Shown piece by piece: positions 6,658 through 14,685 of a stretch of DNA of 24,251 nt (position 1 is the first letter of the stretch; each line of letters begins with the position of its first letter). The stretch comes from a virus, in IMG/VR virus record IMGVR_UViG_3300035698_009362, positions 1-24,251 of that record. One strand, written 5' to 3'. A program made the position numbers and the translations under genes. Below the pieces are notes generated by a model. That model made no database searches and was not told the DNA's origin. It saw only the letters and a program-made list of their open reading frames with translations.

Positions 6658-7737
6658 ATGGACCCTAACGAGCAAGTGACTGCCCCAGAGGCAGAGGCGG
6701 ATACGACGCTTACGCCAAGCGAGACGGATGGTGTATCTTCGTCAGATACAACGGATGATGCGCCTGAGAGCGCCGCAGATGCAATTCTGCGGGATTTTCA
6801 GGAAACGTATGGTGATGATGAACCGGACGAACCCGGCGAGTCCGAGGGTGAAGAAGAACCCGAAGCCGATGCAGCAGCAGCCGAGCAGAAACCAGCAGAA
6901 GATGAAAGCGCGTTGGCGGAAGCTGACGATAGCGACGACGATCAGTTCCGCATCCCAGATGATCAATTCAAGGCACTGCCCGATGGCGTCAAAAAACGCT
7001 TGGGCCACCTGAACGCCCGCGCCAAAAAGGCCGAACGTGAATTGGGTTCACAGAATGAGGAAATGGAGCCGTTACGAGACGCGCACCAGAGATTTACGCA
7101 ACTGCAAACCTATGTGACGGACAACGGGATCGAGCCGCAAAACGTCACGCTGGCATTTGATGCGATGGCAAAATTGTCGAAAAATGATTTTGCCGGGTTC
7201 ATTGGAGCCATTGAGCCTTGGTATCTACACGCCAAGCAGGCGATGGGGGAATCTATCCCCGCAGACCTGCAACAACGCGTTGATGATGGGTATCTGACAG
7301 CGGAGGACGCGGCCGAGCTCACCAAAGCGCGCGTTCAAGGCCAGATCAGCCAAGGCAAGGTGAAGCAGCTTACAGAACGAAACGAGTCAATCACGACCGG
7401 GCAACAGCAGGAACGCCAGCGCACGGACATGTTTGATAAGATTTCGGCCCGTGAGGCGGAATTGAAGGCATCCGATCCTGATTATGCCCACAAATCGCAA
7501 GCGATCATGTCCATGGTTGAGTTTGCGTTGAAGGGCGGGGCCGTTCCGAAAACGGCCGCCGATGCGGTGGCACTGGTCAATGATGCGTATGAACGCGTCA
7601 ACACGACCTTTGTAAAGCCACGCACCCCAAAACCAACTCCCCCCCGGCCATCCGCGTCAAACTCCCCCCGCGGGAACCCGCCAGTTGAAACGACACAACA
7701 AGCCATCGTGCAGTCGTTGCGGGATTTCCCGACCTGA
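6658..7737 (+). CDS. Capsid assembly scaffolding protein
   Basis: This 359-residue protein has a strongly acidic, disordered first 110 residues (runs such as DDEPDEPGESEGEEEPEAD). A helical, coiled-coil-like middle follows (about 120-300, including KAERELGSQNEEMEPLRDA). The tail is Pro-rich and basic (about 315-340), and the last residues form a short helix (QQAIVQSLRDFPT). This is the usual composition of podovirus scaffolds, whose C-terminus binds capsid protein during prohead assembly. It lies between portal and major capsid genes, the T7 gene 9 position. AGGTAGGAAAAC precedes the ATG. Confidence 0.82.
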   Translation: MDPNEQVTAPEAEADTTLTPSETDGVSSSDTTDDAPESAADAILRDFQETYGDDEPDEPGESEGEEEPEADAAAAEQKPAEDESALAEADDSDDDQFRIPDDQFKALPDGVKKRLGHLNARAKKAERELGSQNEEMEPLRDAHQRFTQLQTYVTDNGIEPQNVTLAFDAMAKLSKNDFAGFIGAIEPWYLHAKQAMGESIPADLQQRVDDGYLTAEDAAELTKARVQGQISQGKVKQLTERNESITTGQQQERQRTDMFDKISAREAELKASDPDYAHKSQAIMSMVEFALKGGAVPKTAADAVALVNDAYERVNTTFVKPRTPKPTPPRPSASNSPRGNPPVETTQQAIVQSLRDFPT

Positions 7738-7752
7738 TAAGGACGATTTACC

Positions 7753-8853
7753 ATGTCTATGGAAGGCTTCTCAGCGGCCCAGATTTCCCACGCGCAAGCA
7801 ACGGGACTGGACCATTATATCCGAGGCCCGTTGTTTAACAGCGGCATCCAGGAAAAACCCACCCTTGCCAAGTTTGAAAAGAAGGCAAAATCTTTTCCGG
7901 GCGGCAACGAAAACATCAGCGTAGGTGTTAAATTCACCACCGGGGCTGGCGGCACAAATGACAAGGTGGCCGGTTTCTCTCACACTGATGCGGTTGGGTT
8001 CTATAACCCAGGCAACGGGCGGCGCGCCAATTACGTTTGGCGTGAACACCACATCGGTATGACAATGAGTGAAACCGAGTTGAAACGTCACGGCATTCTG
8101 GTTACAGACAGCCCGCGCAAGATCCCCAAGTCCGGGTCTGACCGTGGCCTGCACATCCTTGCAAACGTGCTGGATGAAGCCAACGCCGACTTTGCCGAGC
8201 AATATGCCGATACCATGAACGATCTGGTCTGGGGCGACGGTTCTGCCGACTCCTCTGCCCTGCATGGACTGCGCGCCTTCATTCATGATGTTCCGACAAT
8301 CGGTACAGTGGGTGGCCTGTCGGCGGTGACATATCCACGGTGGCGCAACTTTGCCTATACTGCGGCATTTGCGGCTCACGCTTCATACAGCGCGACCCAC
8401 GGCGGCGGGGCGATTACTGCGGCGGGCACAAATGACGGCGTGTTGCTGACACAGTTGCAAAACCTGTGGCGTCAACTTCGTCGTTATGGTGGCAAGCCTG
8501 ATTGCTTTGCAGCGGGTTCCGACTTCATTGAAGCGATGGAAATGGAAATCCGGGCCAACGGTAACTATTCCGATACTGGCTTCACCAAGAAGCAAGATGG
8601 CGCGATGGGCGAAATGTACTTCAAGGGCACCATGGTCTACTACGACCCAACCCTTGATGATCTTGGCCGATCGAAGTTTGCCTATATCTGGGACAGTTCC
8701 GACATTGGCATCCACGCGCTGGAAGGCGATTGGAAACGTCGTCGCACGCCAGAACGCCCATATGACAAGTTCGTGTTTCATCAGTCCATGCTCTGCACGG
8801 GTCAGATGGTGGCACGTCGTCGCAACTCGTCGGCGGTTCTTGAAATCACGTAA
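7753..8853 (+). CDS. Major capsid protein
   Basis: This 366-residue protein would form the capsid shell. It follows the scaffold gene by 15 bases with an AAGGACG ribosome binding site, and a terminator-like hairpin lies just after it, as is common for highly expressed capsid genes. The N-terminal part has LDHYIRGPLFNSGIQEKPTL and GGNENISVGVKF. Later segments (GGKPDCFAAGSDFIEAME, MGEMYFKGTMVYYDPTLDD) resemble capsid proteins of the HK97-fold class that lack a delta-domain protease. The exact family (for instance N4-gp56-like) could not be settled by eye. Position, size and composition make the role fairly safe. Confidence 0.82.
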   Translation: MSMEGFSAAQISHAQATGLDHYIRGPLFNSGIQEKPTLAKFEKKAKSFPGGNENISVGVKFTTGAGGTNDKVAGFSHTDAVGFYNPGNGRRANYVWREHHIGMTMSETELKRHGILVTDSPRKIPKSGSDRGLHILANVLDEANADFAEQYADTMNDLVWGDGSADSSALHGLRAFIHDVPTIGTVGGLSAVTYPRWRNFAYTAAFAAHASYSATHGGGAITAAGTNDGVLLTQLQNLWRQLRRYGGKPDCFAAGSDFIEAMEMEIRANGNYSDTGFTKKQDGAMGEMYFKGTMVYYDPTLDDLGRSKFAYIWDSSDIGIHALEGDWKRRRTPERPYDKFVFHQSMLCTGQMVARRRNSSAVLEIT

Positions 8854-8859
8854 CCAAAG

Positions 8860-8882
8860 AGGGGGCCGCACTGGCCCCCTTT
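8860..8882 (+). terminator. Rho-independent-like terminator after the capsid gene
   Basis: AGGGGGCC (8860-8867) pairs perfectly with GGCCCCCT (8873-8880) around the 5-base loop GCACT, followed by only a short T tract (TTT then CCC). The 8-bp G+C-rich stem starts 7 bases after the capsid stop. The poor T tract suggests partial termination or an mRNA 3'-end stabiliser, which would lower expression of downstream tail genes relative to capsid. Confidence 0.7.
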
Positions 8883-8909
8883 CCCACATTGCAATGATAG
8901 GAAAATCAA

Positions 8910-9302
8910 ATGCAGATCGCACGTGTTAATGCCCTTCTTCGCCTTAATCAGAACGGAAATCCCGGTTTAATGAGCGTCCCGAAATTCGGACCAGACGCCT
9001 TGCTGGTGACGGAAATCCCAATCCTGCGCATGATCAACGACATTGATGGCGGCGGTGAGGAAGATTGCTGCCTATCGGAAGTGGCCGAGATTGCCCCCGT
9101 TGAGGCAAGCAAGGGCCCGGAATTGGAACGCCTGCGCAGCAAATACGGTCAGGCGCTTGTGAACACCTGCTATCCTGGTGGTCGCGGGCTGCCGCAGGAA
9201 TTGAAGCATTGCGAATTGCCACACACGGCGATGGCGAAGCGATCTGCCAGGGTCGAGGTAGATCAGATCAAGACTGACCCAAAAGCCAAGGTAGAGGCGT
9301 AA
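8910..9302 (+). CDS. Unknown virion-region protein
   Basis: This 130-residue protein lies between the major capsid and connector genes. It has a proline- and glycine-rich N-terminal half (NQNGNPGLMSVPKFGPDALL), a pair of adjacent cysteines (EEDCCLSE) and a charged helical C-terminal half. ATAGGAAAATCAA upstream of the ATG gives a ribosome binding site. Position suggests a head decoration, head completion or connector accessory protein, but I do not recognise it. It ends three bases before the next ATG. Confidence 0.7.
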   Translation: MQIARVNALLRLNQNGNPGLMSVPKFGPDALLVTEIPILRMINDIDGGGEEDCCLSEVAEIAPVEASKGPELERLRSKYGQALVNTCYPGGRGLPQELKHCELPHTAMAKRSARVEVDQIKTDPKAKVEA

Positions 9303-9305
9303 GCC

Positions 9306-9995
9306 ATGCGGTCTGGTATTGCTCTCAGCACGATCCGCGATGAAGTGATGATCGAATCCGGGCAATCCATTGAACCCGGTCACGGGGCGTACAGCGCGCC
9401 CCGGATCAACCAGCTTATCAACCGTATTGAACGTCTGATGCTGGTCGAAGATGAATGGCCGACGCAGCATTTCGAGGAAACGCTTACAGTTTCAGCAGAT
9501 GCACAATATGTCGATCTACCCGTCAATATCACCTTTACGATGATCGAAAGCATATTTGTGGCCTATGGGTCAGAATGGTTGTCCGTAAAGTCAGGAATTG
9601 GCGCGCGCGAGCGGACAATTTACAACACGACGCAACGCGCCCTGCCGATCACAAATTATGAATACAGCGCCAACGCACCAACCCAATTGGAAGTCTGGCC
9701 CATCGGCGGCGTTGCTCAAACGCTCATGGTTGAAGGCTCAAAAACCGTTGGAACCATGGCGCAAGAAACTGACACATGCACGCTTGATGCTGATGTTATT
9801 GTGCTACGGGCGGCGGCTGAAATCCTTGGCCGAGAAAACCAAGCCGATGCTGAATTGAAGTTGTCATTGGCGGCAAGGATGACAGCGAACCTTCTCAAGC
9901 GGCAAGGGTCAACCAAACGAGAATCTTTGAATTTGGGTGGTCGCAGGGCCGTGATCAGGCGTCCGGGGATCGACTACATTCCTGCCGGAAGTTGA
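9306..9995 (+). CDS. Head-tail adaptor, tail tubular protein A-like (T7 gp11-like)
   Basis: This 229-residue protein begins with a helical region (INQLINRIERLMLVEDEWP). A beta-rich middle follows (FEETLTVSADAQYVDLP, THQ-like turns before LEVWPIGG), and then a helical C-terminus that ends basic (RAAAEILGRENQADAELKL then RRAVIRRPG). That layout and the YVDLP/LEVWP signatures are typical of podovirus tail tubular A or adaptor proteins, which join the portal to the tail nozzle. Position between capsid and the next long beta-rich protein agrees. No strong ribosome binding site is seen, so translation may be coupled to the preceding gene. Confidence 0.7.
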   Translation: MRSGIALSTIRDEVMIESGQSIEPGHGAYSAPRINQLINRIERLMLVEDEWPTQHFEETLTVSADAQYVDLPVNITFTMIESIFVAYGSEWLSVKSGIGARERTIYNTTQRALPITNYEYSANAPTQLEVWPIGGVAQTLMVEGSKTVGTMAQETDTCTLDADVIVLRAAAEILGRENQADAELKLSLAARMTANLLKRQGSTKRESLNLGGRRAVIRRPGIDYIPAGS

Positions 9996-9998
9996 CCG

Positions 9999-11627
9999 GT
10001 GGCCTATTTTGTAATCTCCAACTTTTCCAATGGCCGGGACATGCGGCGGTCTGCCGAAACGTCTCCATCTGGATCACTTCGCGTTCTGCGAAATGCGTTT
10101 ATCAACGAGGGTGGTGAGATAGAAAAGCGCAAGGCGTTTGTCTCTCAGGATGAAGTCACCGCCTACGGGCAATTGCCACAATACAAGGGGCAGATATCCG
10201 GGCCATTCGTGTGTGCGGGGGAGCGCAGCACGGCGTTCTTTCGCCACCGGCGTGACAGCCTTCCCGGATCACCCTTTGTTGCGGGCAGCGGTTCTATTGC
10301 CGAAAGCGTTTCAGATTTGGATGCGATCACAGGTCAGACCTTGCAAAAGTTCTGGGTGCAGAAATCCACCACACTGCTACCGGCGATTCACGCGCTTCTT
10401 CACAGCCCATCCAGTTCAGAATTTTCCAGCACGACATATATTGTTGATGGGTATGTTGAACCTGCAAACCTGTCGACGGTTTATCAGCATTTCTCTGTTA
10501 GCTTTACCGGCGATGAGCCGACATCTGAAACGCTTGTCGCCGCTAATGACACTCGAACATATCAACGGGTTCTCAAGAACAAGGGATACGTTGTTAAGGG
10601 GCGCAGCCTGTACGGGTCAGCCGTAGGCGATCCAACCGATATGGCTGGAACAGGGTTTTGGATAACTGACCTGACAACCCAAGGCACGCCCATTGGTGAT
10701 GCGGTGGCTTTGGGGGATTACTTTGGTCAGCTTGTCGTTTTCGGCACACGCGGGATGATGTTTTGGCAGGTAGATCCTGATCCCGCCTTAAACCAGTATC
10801 TGCGCACGATTGAGGGTTCTACCTTTGGGGCGCGGTCTGTCACCGGTTACGGGGCGGGCGATATTCTTTATCTGGCGCGAAACGGTATCCGGTCATTGCA
10901 GGCTAGAGACAGTTCAAACCAAGCGCGCGTCAGTGATGTGGGATCCCCCATTGACCAAGAAATACGCGCGTCACTTGAGTTGGATTTGAACGATACCGAT
11001 CCGATGTTTGGGCAGATTGACCCGGAAGTGAACAACAGCCTGTTCTACGACATGGCGGCAGGTATTGTGCATCAGGACAGTGGGCAGTTCTGGCTTGCCT
11101 TGCGCAATCAAATCCACGTTCTTTCGCGGTATCCGTCAGCAAAGGTTCTCGCTTGGTCCACGTTTGATTTACCTGATCCGCAATATGATACGGCGCTGGC
11201 CGGGTCCAACAAGGCTGGATGGGTGGCCGATTGGTGCGAGATTAACGATAGCGTTGTGCTGCGGAACCTTGCCGATGAGGTCTATGTCTATGGGGGTTCG
11301 TCGGGAAATGAGTACGACACCTCGCAGGTTGAGGTTGTTTTGCCCTTTATGGACATGGGGCGACCTGGATCACGGAAACAATTTATCGGAGTGGATATTG
11401 TTTGCGATGGCGAATGGACGGTTGAATATGCCACGGCCTTTACCGGAGTTGATCGCAACATCATCTGGGGAAAAGCTGGGGTGACGACAGACGGCACGCG
11501 CGCCACGCAGAAAATCGGCTTCAATGCGACGGGCACTGAGATTGCGCTGCGCTTGACCTGCAAAAGCAACTTTGCCGCACGTCTCTCTGAAATTCTGATC
11601 CACTACAACGAGGCTGGCAAGAAGTGA
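9999..11627 (+). CDS. Tail nozzle, tail tubular protein B-like (T7 gp12-like)
   Basis: This 542-residue protein opens with FSNGRDMRRSAETSPSGSLR and then NAFINEGGEIEKRKAF, the conserved start of podovirus tail tubular B proteins, in which early genome-end strands form the nozzle. The body is beta-rich (VFGTRGMMFWQVDPDP, LYLARNGIRSLQARDSSNQA), as expected for a beta-propeller tube. It is shorter than T7 gp12 (about 790 residues). The start is GTG at 9999, three bases after the upstream stop. Its TGA overlaps the next GTG. Role: DNA ejection channel and probably the first host contact. Confidence 0.75.
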   Translation: MAYFVISNFSNGRDMRRSAETSPSGSLRVLRNAFINEGGEIEKRKAFVSQDEVTAYGQLPQYKGQISGPFVCAGERSTAFFRHRRDSLPGSPFVAGSGSIAESVSDLDAITGQTLQKFWVQKSTTLLPAIHALLHSPSSSEFSSTTYIVDGYVEPANLSTVYQHFSVSFTGDEPTSETLVAANDTRTYQRVLKNKGYVVKGRSLYGSAVGDPTDMAGTGFWITDLTTQGTPIGDAVALGDYFGQLVVFGTRGMMFWQVDPDPALNQYLRTIEGSTFGARSVTGYGAGDILYLARNGIRSLQARDSSNQARVSDVGSPIDQEIRASLELDLNDTDPMFGQIDPEVNNSLFYDMAAGIVHQDSGQFWLALRNQIHVLSRYPSAKVLAWSTFDLPDPQYDTALAGSNKAGWVADWCEINDSVVLRNLADEVYVYGGSSGNEYDTSQVEVVLPFMDMGRPGSRKQFIGVDIVCDGEWTVEYATAFTGVDRNIIWGKAGVTTDGTRATQKIGFNATGTEIALRLTCKSNFAARLSEILIHYNEAGKK

Positions 11628-12082
11628 TCCCCAACCCCACAGTTGAGGAAACCCTGTACGTTTGCCAAAACCTACGGGCGGCGTCCCATGATGAGATATT
11701 CGGGGCGACGGAGCGGACAGTGGATCAGTTTGCGTTCGATCTTTCCGCCATGCCGGGGTTCAAGTGGGTTGGTTATCACGAGGGTAAACCCACCGCGATC
11801 ATTGGAGCCCATCCGGTTCACGGCGGTGTTTGGGGATTATTCGGGTTTGGAACGGATGATTGGGCTTCAATCTGGCGCGATGTGACCAGAACAGCCCGTA
11901 GGGACATGATGCAGGCGGTGAAGGGTCAGGGTGCCCACCGGGCGCAATGTGTGACCAGATCGGACCATGTAGATACACACAGGTGGTTGCGGTCCTTGGG
12001 TGCAACCTTAGAAACCCCTATGCCAAAGTACGGGCGGGAAGGCCACGACTACACGATGTTTGCATGGCTAAAGGACGAATAA
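11624..12082 (+). CDS. T7 gp13-like protein with GNAT-type fold
   Basis: This 152-residue protein has a GNAT-like pattern. A helix precedes a strand pair (KWVGYHEGKPTAIIGAHPVHG), then a hydrophobic GVWGLFGFGTDDW segment, a long helix (IWRDVTRTARRDMMQAV), a strand with AQCVTRSDHVDTHRWLRSLGA and a final strand (HDYTMFAWLKDE). The end resembles the acetyltransferase pattern in which the helix after H...W.LGF packs on the last strand. The order after the gp12-like gene matches T7 gene 13, whose product is a virion-assembly protein of this fold, and catalytic activity is doubtful. It starts with GTG overlapping the upstream TGA. Confidence 0.68.
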   Translation: MIPNPTVEETLYVCQNLRAASHDEIFGATERTVDQFAFDLSAMPGFKWVGYHEGKPTAIIGAHPVHGGVWGLFGFGTDDWASIWRDVTRTARRDMMQAVKGQGAHRAQCVTRSDHVDTHRWLRSLGATLETPMPKYGREGHDYTMFAWLKDE

Positions 12083-12709
12083 ATGTGTGGCTCTCCTGAC
12101 GTTGACACCTCCTATCAAGATTTTTCTCGCGCCGAGGCCGAACGCGCCCGCGCCGAAGAAGATGCCCGTCAGGTTCGCATAGGCGAGGGCATGACGGAAA
12201 TTGGCACCGTGTTCGATGGAATGCAGCCCGTCCTTGATCAGCGCCGGTCAGCCATGGAAGGGTTTTACCTCCCACAACTTGATAAGCAGTTTGAGCAGAC
12301 CCGCGACGATCTGACCTATGCTCTTGCCCGGTCAGGACAACTCACATCATCGACAGCAGGCAAAAAACAAGGCGATCTGTCTGAGGCGTTTGGCTTGCAG
12401 CGCGCATCACTAGAAGGCGATATAGCCGGTGATCTTGCATCAACGCAGACTCGGATGAACGCACAGCGCCAGAGCCTTGAGGCCGGGCTGCGCGCATCAG
12501 GTGATGCAACCGCGGCCTCCAACGCGGCCCTGCAATCTGCGGTGACATTTCGTGCTGATACACCAACGCTCAACCCCATTGGCAACGTGTTCTATGGATT
12601 GGCGCAAGGTATTGGCGCGCAACAGCAGGGATACGAAACGGGCCGGATCAAGGCAATCTCAACCCCCAATCCGTTAAACAGCGGTACGGGCCGTGTGGTG
12701 AGGACGTAA
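12083..12709 (+). CDS. Probable internal virion protein, helical
   Basis: This 208-residue protein begins Met-Cys-Gly, followed by a long charged helix (RAEAERARAEEDARQVRIGE). Helical segments rich in Gln/Arg/Ala come next (QQDLSE-like KKQGDLSEAFGLQRASLEGD), and the C-terminal third is Pro/Gly-containing (NPIGNVFYGLAQGIGAQQQG). It directly abuts the gp13-like gene and precedes the gp14-like gene, so it probably belongs to the ejected internal proteins or their assembly. It has no transmembrane segment. I do not recognise a specific family. Confidence 0.65.
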   Translation: MCGSPDVDTSYQDFSRAEAERARAEEDARQVRIGEGMTEIGTVFDGMQPVLDQRRSAMEGFYLPQLDKQFEQTRDDLTYALARSGQLTSSTAGKKQGDLSEAFGLQRASLEGDIAGDLASTQTRMNAQRQSLEAGLRASGDATAASNAALQSAVTFRADTPTLNPIGNVFYGLAQGIGAQQQGYETGRIKAISTPNPLNSGTGRVVRT

Positions 12710-12710
12710 T

Positions 12711-13427
12711 ATGTGCACCGGACTTGAAATTGCCGCCCTTGCCGCCTCCGCTGCCGGATCTGCGGTCAACTCACGGATTCAGAACCAAGCGATTGATGAA
12801 TCTAACCGACAAAACCAAATCGCCATGCAGGAAGAAGGTCGGCAGCGCGGACTTGAAACAGATCGTCAACGACAGTTTGAAGCGGATCAGGCGGCACAGG
12901 TAACGCGGGCCCTCTTTGATGCGGCGCCCGAAAAGATTGTAGAAAAAGCTGATGAAGCGGCTATCGATACAAGCAATCCAATCAATGCCGCAGCGGATAC
13001 CTACAACACCCCAACACTTACGGGTCAGGTGCAAAATGAGGATGTGAATGAAAGCATTGGCGCCACCATTGCATCCGCCACATCACGTACCCGTGAAATG
13101 CTGCGAAACGCGGCCATCCTATCCGGGCAAAGTACAGGCATGAATGATGCGTCCCAATCTCTTGGGCGTATGGGAAGTGAAATCCAAACCATCGGATCTA
13201 ACCGGCGCGGATCTGGAAATGTTGCAAACATGGAAACGCGCGTTCCGGCCGCCCAGGTCACAGCCAGCACCAGCCCCGTGGGCGATCTTCTGATGTTGGC
13301 GGGTCAGGGCGTTGGCGGCTATGCTGGTAAGGCGACGGGCCTTGCCGGTGGCAATCGTCCATTTGATATTGGGTCGATATTCTCGGCCAGAAAATCGGCC
13401 CCATTGTCCGCAATTTCGTGGCTATAA
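12711..13427 (+). CDS. T7 gp14-like internal virion protein
   Basis: This 238-residue protein starts MCTGLEIAALAASAAGSAV, a short Ala-rich hydrophobic helix, then a Gln/Asn/Arg-rich coiled segment (QNQAIDESNRQNQIAMQEEG). T7 gp14, which is ejected and inserts in the outer membrane, has the same start (MC then an Ala-rich hydrophobic stretch, then a Gln-rich helix). The C-terminal part is Gly-rich (GGYAGKATGLAGG). It follows the previous stop by one base. Likely role: first segment of the trans-envelope DNA channel. The similarity is one of pattern, not checked by alignment. Confidence 0.65.
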   Translation: MCTGLEIAALAASAAGSAVNSRIQNQAIDESNRQNQIAMQEEGRQRGLETDRQRQFEADQAAQVTRALFDAAPEKIVEKADEAAIDTSNPINAAADTYNTPTLTGQVQNEDVNESIGATIASATSRTREMLRNAAILSGQSTGMNDASQSLGRMGSEIQTIGSNRRGSGNVANMETRVPAAQVTASTSPVGDLLMLAGQGVGGYAGKATGLAGGNRPFDIGSIFSARKSAPLSAISWL

Positions 13428-13439
13428 GGAGGAAAGCAG

Positions 13440-13946
13440 ATGCAATCGAGCCCATATAACAACCCAATGTTTGCCCAAGGTCTTTCTGGCCTTATCCAAG
13501 GTATGATTGGCACACCCGAAGGCACAGCCAAAAATGAAATGATGGCGTCTGAGGCATTGCTGAATAATCAAACAGCGCAGTACCGAGAAGCCATTGGCGA
13601 TACTGGATTGAGCGGCGATCTGGCGTCGATGATGGTTCGCGCGCTCCAAGCGGGTCCGGGTTACTCAGGCAACGCGCCCAAAATTGGTGACGCTGCGATT
13701 AAGATGGGCGCACTTGGGTTTGGCTCTCCTGAATTGACCCCATCCGGTCCTATCGCAGCTATGATCCAGCAAAGCATGATGAAAGGTGGTGCGCGCGGCG
13801 GCGGAAAGAAAGGCCCGGATCAGTTTGATGCCGATATTGGCGCCGATGCTGCCGAGGCAATCGCGCAAGGCGCTGACCCTGATGCAGTCTACAATCGCGC
13901 AATCAGCATTCAAAAGATGCGCCGTTCCGGCATTCCGGTGACTTGA
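13440..13946 (+). CDS. Probable internal virion protein with C-terminal GADPDAV motif
   Basis: This 168-residue protein is Gly/Met/Ala-rich (MIQQSMMKGGARGGGKKG) and ends in an acidic helix plus AAEAIAQGADPDAVYNR and a basic tail (KMRRSG). The same ending, with variation, closes the next gene. A very strong ribosome binding site (AAGGAGG) overlaps the upstream TAA, suggesting high translation. No catalytic motif is visible. It lies in the block of ejection proteins, so a structural or ejected role is likely. Confidence 0.62.
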   Translation: MQSSPYNNPMFAQGLSGLIQGMIGTPEGTAKNEMMASEALLNNQTAQYREAIGDTGLSGDLASMMVRALQAGPGYSGNAPKIGDAAIKMGALGFGSPELTPSGPIAAMIQQSMMKGGARGGGKKGPDQFDADIGADAAEAIAQGADPDAVYNRAISIQKMRRSGIPVT

Positions 13947-13947
13947 T

Positions 13948-14676
13948 ATGAGCATGTTTGGCGACCTCATCCCAAAGGTGAACCAGCCGGGACCGTCCCT
14001 GCCTGACGATCCACGCACAGCGTCCGCAATCAACAGACCTGTCCTTAATGCTTCATCCAATTCATACGGGCGTGGGCAATCCTTTCCTGAAAGCCCTATG
14101 CCTCAGAGGTTGCCGGAAGAAGCGGACCCGATGGGATTTGAGCGTGGCATTATCAATGCGGCGGCCCCGACGCTGAAAGATCAGATCAGCACGCCATCCT
14201 TGGCCGACCTTCTCGCAGGTGGCGGCAAAAATCCACGCACGATCACCAGCCAAGATAGGTCGGGGCTTCAATCTCGCTTGAAGGCTTCTGTTGCCGATCA
14301 AGAAGGGGCACCAACCCTGACCGATATGTTCACCTCCATTATGAGCGGTGTAGAGGGTGGGCAGTTTGGTAATATCCAAGATGCCGAACGCTATGCGGTT
14401 GATCCACAAAACTGGATGCCAGAGGTCGCACCAACGGTAACGAACGCACCCGGAACAATGCTGTCGCGCCTATTTGGGATGGATGACGGTGTACCAGATG
14501 CTGTCGAGGATATGCCAACAGGACGCAACACTCTCAGGATGCCAGCAGGTGCCCCGCCAGATATTGCACCTGATGAAGCCTTAATGCAGGCACGGGCGGC
14601 AATTCAGTCAGGGAAAGACCCAGATGCAGTTCGTGCGCGCTTGCAAGAAATGGGTATAGACCCCAACAACCTTTAG
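13948..14676 (+). CDS. Probable internal virion protein with FGDLIP and GKDPDAV motifs
   Basis: This 242-residue, largely disordered protein is rich in Pro, Asp, Ser and Ala. The N-terminus MSMFGDLIPK resembles the repeated LFxDLP motif of the giant protein that follows. The C-terminus QARAAIQSGKDPDAVRARLQ repeats the ending of the previous gene. Internal segments SLADLLAGGG and TLTDMFTSIMSG may be further short docking helices. Its start lies one base after the previous stop. It may chaperone or dock the giant protein in the capsid; this is inference from shared motifs and adjacency. Confidence 0.62.
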   Translation: MSMFGDLIPKVNQPGPSLPDDPRTASAINRPVLNASSNSYGRGQSFPESPMPQRLPEEADPMGFERGIINAAAPTLKDQISTPSLADLLAGGGKNPRTITSQDRSGLQSRLKASVADQEGAPTLTDMFTSIMSGVEGGQFGNIQDAERYAVDPQNWMPEVAPTVTNAPGTMLSRLFGMDDGVPDAVEDMPTGRNTLRMPAGAPPDIAPDEALMQARAAIQSGKDPDAVRARLQEMGIDPNNL

Positions 14677-14685
14677 GGGAAAACC

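Noticed and set aside
7771-8379. 202-codon reverse-strand ORF opposite the capsid gene
   Set aside because: It lies antisense to the capsid gene, has unnatural composition and no motif; open only because of codon bias on the other strand.
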